Of a stretch of 23,327 bases of DNA, positions 1 through 6,311 are shown piece by piece. This DNA comes from an uncultured Muribaculaceae bacterium (GTDB lineage Bacteria; Bacteroidota; Bacteroidia; Bacteroidales; Muribaculaceae). The stretch covers positions 1-23,327 of the forward strand of contig CAJTXL010000038.1 in NCBI GenBank assembly GCA_910583525.1, read 5' to 3'. Both the position numbers and the translations under genes were made by a program. Each line of letters opens with the position of its first letter. The stretch's first letter is position 1. The notes under the pieces are model-generated. The model was given only the letters and a program-made list of their open reading frames with translations. It ran no database searches and had not been told where the DNA came from.

Positions 1-1110
1 TGCTTCCGCGACGAAGACCTGCGCGCCGACCGCCAGCCCGAGTTCACACAGATTGACTGCGAAATGAGCTTCATCGAACAGGACGACGTTATCGAACTTT
101 TCGAAGGCATGGCGAAGCACCTCTTCAAAACCATCCGGGGCATCGAACTTACCGAGCCGTTCCTGCGCATGTCCTGGGCCGACGCGATGAAATATTACGG
201 CAGCGACAAACCTGACCTTCGCTTCGGCATGCGCTTCGTCGAACTGATGGACGTGCTCAAAGGCCACGGCTTCTCCGTGTTCGACAATGCCGCATACATA
301 GGCGGCATCTGTGCAAAAGGTGCCGCCACATACACACGCAAACAGCTCGACGCTCTCACCGAATACGTCAAACGTCCGCAAATCGGTGCTAAAGGCATGG
401 TATATGCACGTGTCGAAGCCGACGGCAACGTGAAATCGAGCGTCGACAAATTCTACAGTCAGGAAGTGCTGCAACAGCTCCGAAAAGCAATGGATGCAGA
501 ACCGGGCGACCTTATACTTATCCTCAGCGGCGACGACGCCATGCGCACACGCAAACAGCTTTGCGAACTGCGCCTCGAAGTGGCCTCGCAGCTCGGACTG
601 CGCGACAAAAACAAATTCGCCTGCCTCTGGGTGGTCGACTTCCCCATGTTTGAATGGAGCGACGAAGAGCAGCGCCTCATGGCCATGCACCACCCCTTCA
701 CACACCCCAAGGACGAAGACATACCAATGCTCGACACCGACCCGGCTGCAGTCCGCGCCGACGCCTACGACATGGTAATCAATGGCGTCGAAGTCGGCGG
801 TGGCTCAATCCGTATCCACGACAGCAAGCTACAAGCCAAAATGTTCGAAATCCTCGGCTTCACACCCGAAAAAGCCCAGGAGCAGTTCGGCTTCCTGATG
901 AACGCTTTCAAATACGGAGCGCCACCTCACGGAGGTCTTGCATACGGCCTCGACCGTTGGGTGAGCCTCTTTGCAGGTCTCGACAGCATACGCGACTGCA
1001 TAGCGTTCCCGAAGAACAACAGCGGACGCGACGTCATGCTCGACGCTCCGGCGCCGCTCGACAAAAAACAGCTCGACGAGCTTAAACTCGACCTCAAACC
1101 GGCCGAATGA
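1..1110 (+). CDS. aspS: aspartyl-tRNA synthetase, C-terminal part (5' end outside window)
   Basis: Class II aminoacyl-tRNA synthetase that charges tRNA with aspartate in the cytoplasm. The frame is open from base 1, so the ATG at 64 is internal: the codons before it encode the class II motif 2 signature (FRDEDLRADRQPEFTQID). A bacterial GAD insertion domain follows (roughly bases 240-600). The catalytic core then resumes with WVVDFPMFEW, HPFTHP and GVEVGGGSIRIHD. Class II motif 3 is seen as GLAYGLDRW, and the usual bacterial tail FPKNNSGRDVMLDAP is present. The 369 visible residues are a little over half of a typical bacterial AspRS of about 590. The stop overlaps the next start as ATGA, so the two genes are probably translationally coupled. 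Nothing unusual is visible in the part present. Confidence 0.97.
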   Translation, partial: CFRDEDLRADRQPEFTQIDCEMSFIEQDDVIELFEGMAKHLFKTIRGIELTEPFLRMSWADAMKYYGSDKPDLRFGMRFVELMDVLKGHGFSVFDNAAYIGGICAKGAATYTRKQLDALTEYVKRPQIGAKGMVYARVEADGNVKSSVDKFYSQEVLQQLRKAMDAEPGDLILILSGDDAMRTRKQLCELRLEVASQLGLRDKNKFACLWVVDFPMFEWSDEEQRLMAMHHPFTHPKDEDIPMLDTDPAAVRADAYDMVINGVEVGGGSIRIHDSKLQAKMFEILGFTPEKAQEQFGFLMNAFKYGAPPHGGLAYGLDRWVSLFAGLDSIRDCIAFPKNNSGRDVMLDAPAPLDKKQLDELKLDLKPAE

Positions 1111-2192
1111 AACTAAGCTTCATAATAAACGCCCTCGAAGACTTCGCTCCGGCAGCCTTGCAGGAAAGTTGGGACAACACCGGCCTGCAAATAGGGCTGC
1201 CGCCCGAAGCCGACGGCGAATGCACAGGCGTCTTGCTGTGCCTCGACGTCACTCAGGAAATCATAGCCGAAGCCGTGCGCCAAGGCTGCAACCTTGTGGT
1301 GTCGCACCATCCGCCCATCTTCAAAGGGCTTAAAAGCATCGCCGGGCGCTCGGTGGCCGAACGGGTCGCCGCCGACGCCATACGAGCCGGAGTTGCCATA
1401 TACTCAAGCCATACGGCTCTCGACAGCACCGTCGGCGGCATATCATACGAAATGGCCCGACGCCTCGGCGCCACGCCTCAGAGAGTGCTCGCTCCGGCAA
1501 ACGTCCCGATGGCAATAATGGCAGTGACATGCCCAAGGGCAAAAGCGCAGGACGTCCGTCTCATACTCCTCGACTCGGAAACCGACGGATGCGACTATTT
1601 CGACATCGACAACGAAAAAACGCTCACGCCCGACAGTCCGGCATTCCCGCAGGAGCTGGTCGAGCACACGCCCCTATGCCGCGTCGAAGCTCGTGTCAAA
1701 ACCTCATCTGTTCACCGGCTGACCACCGCCCTACGCGATATGCCAGGAGGAAAATCTGTCAAAATCGACACCGTACCGCTCGACAACGGCAACGACACCG
1801 TGGGCCTCGGAATAGTCGCCGCCCTCGACGCACCCATGACAGGCCGGGCCTTCGCCGGACTTTTAAAAGAAAAGTTCAGCCTACCGGCCGTGCGCGTGTC
1901 GGCCGGCTTCGACCCCGACATGAAAATCTCGCGCATAGCCCTTTGCGGCGGCTCGGGCGGAGAGTTCATCCGCACGGCAACATCCGCAGGCGTGCAAGCA
2001 TATGTCAGCGCCGACATACGCTACCACGACTTCGCCGAAAACGCCCGAAACCCGATGGCAATATTCGATATCGGCCACTTTGAGAGCGAAATATGCGCAA
2101 AAGACATCTTTTATCACGTTATTAAAAATAAATTCCCTAACTTTGCAGTCTATTACTCCGAGTTTGAACAGAACCCGGTGAAATATCTGTAG
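1107..2192 (+). CDS. Nif3/YbgI-family dinuclear metal centre protein (DUF34)
   Basis: This 361-residue protein belongs to the Nif3/YbgI (DUF34) family. Family members bind two metal ions and have been linked to GTP cyclohydrolase-like folds; the substrate is not settled. Metal-ligand motifs are visible: SHHPPIF (residues 66-72), HTALD (102-106), and near the C-terminus GHFESE, supplying the late His and Glu. SWDNTGLQIG (21-30) is the usual N-terminal signature. The length fits the long form, in which a PII/CutA-like domain is inserted between the two halves (here about residues 125-250). The start overlaps the aspS stop by four bases (ATGA). The stop is TAG, so amber is a normal stop in this genome. 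Family assignment is firm; biochemical role is not. Confidence 0.93.
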   Translation: MKLSFIINALEDFAPAALQESWDNTGLQIGLPPEADGECTGVLLCLDVTQEIIAEAVRQGCNLVVSHHPPIFKGLKSIAGRSVAERVAADAIRAGVAIYSSHTALDSTVGGISYEMARRLGATPQRVLAPANVPMAIMAVTCPRAKAQDVRLILLDSETDGCDYFDIDNEKTLTPDSPAFPQELVEHTPLCRVEARVKTSSVHRLTTALRDMPGGKSVKIDTVPLDNGNDTVGLGIVAALDAPMTGRAFAGLLKEKFSLPAVRVSAGFDPDMKISRIALCGGSGGEFIRTATSAGVQAYVSADIRYHDFAENARNPMAIFDIGHFESEICAKDIFYHVIKNKFPNFAVYYSEFEQNPVKYL

Positions 2193-2348
2193 AAGTGATT
2201 TAAACTTTTTATTCGTTAAGATTTCGGATGTATTTCCGAGTGGATTTTGAGGTGCAAAGAGGGAGTGTGGCTGTGCCACATGACCGATGCAGCAGCTCAA
2301 AAGACGCCGGAAAGACGCCGAAAGATTGACGCAAGCTATAAATCACTT
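2193..2348. repeat. structured intergenic element bounded by a 10-bp inverted repeat
   Basis: The 216 bases between the Nif3-like gene and the zinc-ribbon gene start and end in AAGTGATTTA (2193-2202) and its exact reverse complement (2339-2348). Inside are a TCGGA/TCCGA hairpin (2224-2239) and a TGTGGC-tgt-GCCACA hairpin (2266-2280). A short direct repeat built on GACGCCG lies around 2300-2325. The stretch happens to stay open in the frame of the downstream gene, but that reading has no recognisable domain. It looks like a small interspersed repeat or an RNA-level structure. Whether it recurs in the genome cannot be tested here. Confidence 0.5.
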
Positions 2349-2368
2349 TTAATTTTAACATCAATAAA

Positions 2369-2376
2369 TAAGTTTA
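2369..2376 (+). promoter_or_regulatory. possible -7 box for the zinc-ribbon gene
   Basis: TAAGTTTA matches the Bacteroidetes -7 consensus TAnnTTTG at all but the last base and lies 33 bases before the ATG at 2409. No clear TTTG is seen 19-20 bases upstream; the nearest T-rich bases are at 2346-2350. Weak call. Confidence 0.3.
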
Positions 2377-2408
2377 AACCACTTCGTAAACCGGACACAA
2401 GCACATAT

Positions 2409-3185
2409 ATGGCAACAGAACGCAAACCAGAAACTCCCAAGAGCGTCGAAGACCGCCTCAAAACGCTCTATAAGCTACAGCTGCTCCACTCCGACATCCG
2501 CCGCATCAGAGCTATCCGCGGCGAACTGCCGAAAGAAGTCAAAGACCTCTCCGACGCCGTAATCGGACTCAACTCGCGCATAGCACGTTTCCAAGGCGAA
2601 ATCGAAGACCTAAAGGCAAAGACTATCGACGAGCAGAACAAAATCGAAAACAAAAAGATACTTATCGACCGCTACAAACAGCAGCTCGACAACGTACGCA
2701 ACAACCACGAATTCGACAACCTGACAAAGGAAATCGAATACGAAACCCTCGAGATACAGCTCAGCGAAAAGAACATCGGCGAGTTCGAACGTCAGATTGA
2801 AAACCTCAATGCCGAAATCGACGCCACCGAACAGAACATCGCCGACCAGACACACCTGCTCGACGAAAAGAAAGCCGACCTCGACAAGCTCGTAAGCGAA
2901 ACACGCTCCGAAGAAGAAGCCCTGCTCGGAAAAGCAAAAGAACTCGAACCCGAAATCGACGAGCGCACGCTAACCGCATTCAAGCGCATTCGCGACAAAG
3001 CCCACAACGGCCTCGGAATAGTTATCGTCGACCGAAACGCATGCGGCGGATGCTTCAACAGAATACCGCCCCAAAAACAGATTGAAATAAAATCGCACAA
3101 AAAAATCATCGTGTGCGAATACTGCGGCCGAATAATGATAGACCCCGAACTCGCCGACGCAGTGCAAGCAGAAGTAAAAAAATAA
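2409..3185 (+). CDS. coiled-coil C4 zinc-ribbon protein (zf-RING_7 / CdsZ-like)
   Basis: This 258-residue cytoplasmic protein has a long charged alpha-helical coiled coil (about residues 15-185) and a C-terminal zinc ribbon. The four zinc ligands are C212 and C215 (CGGC) and C236 and C239 (CEYCGR). This layout defines the family that includes CT398/CdsZ and HP0958, proteins proposed to act as scaffolds or RNA and nucleic-acid binding factors. No specific role can be given here. The frame is open back to 2247, but I choose the ATG at 2409. It gives the normal family length, while the upstream 54 codons lie in the structured intergenic element and look non-coding. The gene is followed by a strong terminator. 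Confidence 0.88.
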   Translation: MATERKPETPKSVEDRLKTLYKLQLLHSDIRRIRAIRGELPKEVKDLSDAVIGLNSRIARFQGEIEDLKAKTIDEQNKIENKKILIDRYKQQLDNVRNNHEFDNLTKEIEYETLEIQLSEKNIGEFERQIENLNAEIDATEQNIADQTHLLDEKKADLDKLVSETRSEEEALLGKAKELEPEIDERTLTAFKRIRDKAHNGLGIVIVDRNACGGCFNRIPPQKQIEIKSHKKIIVCEYCGRIMIDPELADAVQAEVKK

Positions 3186-3217
3186 AACCGGCTTTTTTCG
3201 GTCACACCCCATAAGTC

Positions 3218-3262
3218 AGCGCATCAAAAGCCTCAAAGCTTTTGGTGCGCTAATCGTTTTTT
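3218..3262 (+). terminator. Rho-independent terminator after the zinc-ribbon gene
   Basis: A 14-bp stem with one G-U pair (3218-3231 with 3238-3251), loop ctcaaa, is followed closely by a six-T run at 3257-3262. On the minus strand no T run follows the stem, so it acts for the plus-strand gene. Confidence 0.88.
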
Positions 3263-3272
3263 ATCATAGACT

Positions 3273-4067
3273 TTAACTATTCCCGTTTGGTTTTACGGCG
3301 CCGTTGTCACACCATATCTTAGGGTCTTTTCTAAGACTATACTCCGTGTTCCGTTCAATATTATGCTGCGACGCCACCTTATGCCAAAGATGATAGGTAA
3401 GCCCGACAAATTTCAGACGTCGGTTCCTGACGCCGTTCAGCAGAAGCCGCCTGAAAAAATCGGAGTCCTCGCACCCCCAACCTTCGAAAAACTCATCATA
3501 GCCGTTCACCGCAAAAAAATCGCTGCGGAAAAACGACATGTTACACCCGAGCACATAACTTTTCTTATGGTAACGGTCGGCCATATAGTCGCCCAACCAA
3601 GCCATGCGTAGCGTGTTCCACCGCTTTTTCTCAATTCCACGACTCCATAGCCTTATGAACGGCAGTTTTCGGCTTCGGCATGCTTCGTCCGACAAAGCCT
3701 TGTCGAGCATTACCCTTCCACCCCTAAGATAACAACCCGGCCGGGCATAGCGCAGATGGTCTTCTACAAACCGATGATGCGCAATTATATCACCGTCTAT
3801 CTGAATGATATACTCCCCCATCGAAGCGAGAACGGCCTTATTGCGTATTCGTGCAAGACGGAAACCCTTGTCCTCCTGCCATACATGTACTATCTTCGCC
3901 GGGCTTATCCGAGCCATGCGCTCTATGACATCCTTGGTTCCGGCACCCGACCCGTCATCGCCGACAACAATCTCATCGGGCAACCGCGACTGTTCCATCA
4001 GACTTTTAAGACACAGCTCCAACGCATCGGGGCGGTTATACGTCGCCACTATCACACTCACCGTCAT
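3273..4067 (-). CDS. family 2 glycosyltransferase, lipopolysaccharide core/O-chain type
   Basis: This 264-residue cytosolic GT-A fold enzyme transfers a sugar from a nucleotide donor. Visible GT2 features are the N-terminal strand and nucleotide site VSVIVATYNRP (3-13), VGDDGSG (35-41), the metal-binding DGD (91-93) and the C-terminal acceptor and base motif GWGCED (196-201) before FFRRLL. The C-terminal part resembles the galactosyltransferase/chondroitin-polymerase-type (Glyco_transf_7C) half. No membrane segment is present. It is the last gene of a three-gene minus-strand operon, and its start overlaps the upstream galactofuranosyltransferase-like gene by 32 bases in another frame. That context points to lipopolysaccharide core assembly. 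Donor and acceptor cannot be read from sequence. Confidence 0.9.
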   Translation of the reverse strand: MTVSVIVATYNRPDALELCLKSLMEQSRLPDEIVVGDDGSGAGTKDVIERMARISPAKIVHVWQEDKGFRLARIRNKAVLASMGEYIIQIDGDIIAHHRFVEDHLRYARPGCYLRGGRVMLDKALSDEACRSRKLPFIRLWSRGIEKKRWNTLRMAWLGDYMADRYHKKSYVLGCNMSFFRSDFFAVNGYDEFFEGWGCEDSDFFRRLLLNGVRNRRLKFVGLTYHLWHKVASQHNIERNTEYSLRKDPKIWCDNGAVKPNGNS

Positions 4068-5082
4068 ATTCTTTTAATTGTTTTAGCGCACGGCCTATGG
4101 CATCGCGCAAAAATGCGCCCTCAGCCATGCGAGCTGCGACACGCTTCACATTGCCGCACATTGTTTTGTATTGTTCGTCAGAAATATTGTCGAGCACAAC
4201 ATCGAGGTTTTCGACAGTATCGACGGTGATGCCTATGCCCTCTTTTTCCACAAAATCCGCTTCGCCGTTACCTTTCCAAATAATCACGGGCATTCCTGCG
4301 CGAATATACAGTGCAAATTTATGAGGGTTGCAATATCTGAAGTATTCACCAATATATCCGAGGTGTTCTGTTGTCGAAGACCCATACCAAATCAAGCCGT
4401 AGCGACCTTTTGCACCGGCAATAAGAGCCTCGTGGTCTGCAAAACCGTGGATAGTTATTCCATCCGGCAACACGGTCTCGCTTTCAGCTCCGCCACCATA
4501 GAGGTGCACCCTGAGCCCCTTTGGCAGATGATAGAGGAAGCCATTACGAGAGGGCGAGAGCGAGCCGATAAAAGCCACCGACAATCTATCTGAATCGACA
4601 TCGCCCGGAAGTACCGGCGAAAGAAAGTCCCACGCCACCTGAGTTACCAGCGGCTTGCAAAACCCGTTTCCGCGCAGCCAGGCTACTGTATTTTCGTTGG
4701 CTGCTATCACAACATCGGAAAGAGACAGTTTCTTGATTTCGTCATGCACGCTTATGCGTTTACGCCTGAACGACCCAAGGTCGTGCACCAGCGACACCAC
4801 ACGGGCATTACGCATGTGCGCCCAACGGCAAACCAACCTATAATATTTCTTCAACGGATACTGCACCACAACGGTATCGCCGCGTCGTACTCGCACCATA
4901 AATGCCATTATCCCACAGAGATTCAACACATAGTCAACGACCTTATTTCGATAGAAAGAACGACACCGACCGAGGTTGACAGCTCCAAGCGAATTCAGAA
5001 TGTCTTCGACATCTAAACGCGCCTTTCCTCCTCCGCTACCCGTTGTCTTATAATTTCGTGAAATATATACTAATCGGAACAT
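4036..5082 (-). CDS. WbbI-like (galactofuranosyltransferase-type) glycosyltransferase
   Basis: This 348-residue protein begins FRLVYISRNYKTTGSGGGKA and has two Rossmann-like halves with the GT-B look. Features include VSLVHDLGSFR around residue 120 and, late in the protein, EYFRYCNPHKFALYIRAGMPVIIW, a typical donor-side segment. It resembles the Bacteroidales proteins annotated as beta-1,6-galactofuranosyltransferases, related to E. coli WbbI. The frame is open further upstream to 5154, but those codons lie inside the preceding kinase gene. The ATG at 5082 sits one base after the kinase stop (TAAAATG), so I take it as the start. It lies between the core kinase and a GT2, which supports a role in building the lipopolysaccharide core. 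The galactofuranose donor is inferred from similarity only. Confidence 0.8.
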   Translation of the reverse strand: MFRLVYISRNYKTTGSGGGKARLDVEDILNSLGAVNLGRCRSFYRNKVVDYVLNLCGIMAFMVRVRRGDTVVVQYPLKKYYRLVCRWAHMRNARVVSLVHDLGSFRRKRISVHDEIKKLSLSDVVIAANENTVAWLRGNGFCKPLVTQVAWDFLSPVLPGDVDSDRLSVAFIGSLSPSRNGFLYHLPKGLRVHLYGGGAESETVLPDGITIHGFADHEALIAGAKGRYGLIWYGSSTTEHLGYIGEYFRYCNPHKFALYIRAGMPVIIWKGNGEADFVEKEGIGITVDTVENLDVVLDNISDEQYKTMCGNVKRVAARMAEGAFLRDAIGRALKQLKEYDGECDSGDV

Positions 5083-5083
5083 T

Positions 5084-5893
5084 TTATCTGCGGAAAAGGA
5101 AAAAATCGCGAATGGCATGCAACACTTTCTTGCGTCGCCAAAACACGGCATCATAGTCCTGCTTCGTCTTCACCATCTCGCATACACATTTTTGCGGAAG
5201 ACCTGCCGCCTTTACAAACTCGGCGGCAAAACAGTCGAAAACGGCATCATCGTAGCAAAAGCGGCTAAGATTGATAAAAGCCTCTTTCCGGCCGAGCCTC
5301 TCACCGGACCGAAGGAACTTCATCCTGTTCAAGTCGATGAGACCGAAGCTGAAATTTCCGTTTCCGTCACGGCCGACACGGACATTTGTACCGTTGAGGT
5401 CATCATGCCGGACGCCGGCACGGTGAAGCCTCACGGCATACTGCGCGAACGCCGCTATCACCGGTTTACCATACTTTCCGATAGCATCTATCAACGGCTC
5501 TTGAGCCGTATAGGCGCTCGCATAACAAGAGTGAGACAAAATGTTGAAGAAGCCCCGTTCCTCGACAAAACCAAGGGGCCGGGGCGTGTCGAAACCACGA
5601 CGCAACAGCTCCACCGCATTTTCATAAGAGCGGCGCGCCTTAGACTTGCGGAACACATAGGCAATGCTGCTGAAAACGCCTCCGCAGAAAGTCTTTACTA
5701 CAATCGTACGGCCATTGCGCCTCGTCTGCCACACCACATTGCGCGCATTCCAAAGAATATCAGCCTCCAGAGGCGACGCTACGGCAAAGTCGAGCAATTC
5801 GCTCTCCGAAAGGCCTTCAGAGCCGGAACACACGACAACGAAACGCCGTACCCTATTGTTGATTTTTTGAAAAACTGAGAAAGGACGGTTCAT
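5084..5893 (-). CDS. lipopolysaccharide core kinase (Kdo/WaaP family)
   Basis: This 269-residue protein-kinase-like enzyme is expected to phosphorylate a Kdo or heptose residue of the lipopolysaccharide inner core at the cytoplasmic face. Kinase motifs are clear: VVKTF with the ATP-binding lysine (65-69), the catalytic loop HDDLNGTN (163-170) and the metal motif DLNR in place of DFG (187-190). The length fits the KdkA/WaaP group. The start is ATG at 5893; the frame also stays open upstream with a TTG at 5905, which is less likely. It is the first gene of the minus-strand operon with two glycosyltransferases, one base before the next start. The operon promoter lies unusually far upstream, leaving a leader of about 370 bases. 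Confidence 0.88.
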   Translation of the reverse strand: MNRPFSVFQKINNRVRRFVVVCSGSEGLSESELLDFAVASPLEADILWNARNVVWQTRRNGRTIVVKTFCGGVFSSIAYVFRKSKARRSYENAVELLRRGFDTPRPLGFVEERGFFNILSHSCYASAYTAQEPLIDAIGKYGKPVIAAFAQYAVRLHRAGVRHDDLNGTNVRVGRDGNGNFSFGLIDLNRMKFLRSGERLGRKEAFINLSRFCYDDAVFDCFAAEFVKAAGLPQKCVCEMVKTKQDYDAVFWRRKKVLHAIRDFFLFRR

Positions 5894-6273
5894 CCGACAT
5901 TTCAAAGCCCCCGGACTCCCCTCCCAGGCTACTGTGTAGATGCAAAAAAAGCGCAGGAGTCTGTACTTGTCACCGTCCGTCCAATCGAGGCTTCTCGCAT
6001 TGCCCTACCTATGTCGGACGGCAACGCAGAAGCCCACGCTTGTATATGCAATCAACGCACTTTGGCAATATCCGGCTCAAGCCGAAATACTACGCCAAAG
6101 GCATAACATCACATATCCACGGGCATCTACCGTTGCTCGAACCTTGACACAGGTATGAAATTTTGCGAGAATTCCGATTGGTCAAGAATCAGCGCAGATA
6201 AACGCTTTTCATATGTCTTTGCATCCCACCCGCTAAGCCCACGACCGGGGCTTCTGCAATGCGGTCTGCACGG
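5894..6273 (-). other. long leader of the lipopolysaccharide operon; no intact gene
   Basis: Between the kinase start and its promoter there is no convincing gene on either strand. Near the predicted transcript start is a 6-bp hairpin AAGCCC/GGGCTT (6235-6253). One minus-strand frame has a short protein-like stretch containing GWDAKTYEKRLSALI (about 6130-6230), but stops break it, and a later open piece in the same frame (about 5940-6045) has no motif I recognise. Plus-strand frames are open but have no domain. It may be a decayed gene, a structured leader, or both. Confidence 0.45.
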
Positions 6274-6305
6274 CAAAGTTACATCTTATTTTCCGACTAT
6301 GCAAA
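6274..6305 (-). promoter_or_regulatory. Bacteroidetes-type promoter of the lipopolysaccharide operon
   Basis: On the minus strand, TTTG (6305-6302), a 20-base spacer and TAACTTTG (6281-6274) match the consensus TTTG-N19/20-TAnnTTTG exactly. The -33 box starts only six bases after the Res stop codon, so the promoter sits at the defence operon's downstream edge. The expected transcript start is near 6267. Confidence 0.75.
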
Positions 6306-6311
6306 AATTTG

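Noticed and set aside
2247..2408. N-terminal extension of the zinc-ribbon protein
   Set aside because: The 54 upstream codons fall in the inverted-repeat element and would make the protein longer than its family.
5084..5154. Longer start for the galactofuranosyltransferase-like gene
   Set aside because: The extra 24 codons overlap the kinase gene in another frame, while ATG 5082 directly follows the kinase stop and begins the conserved sequence.
6235..6253. Riboswitch or tRNA-like RNA in the lipopolysaccharide operon leader
   Set aside because: Only one short hairpin could be drawn; no known riboswitch core or cloverleaf was found.
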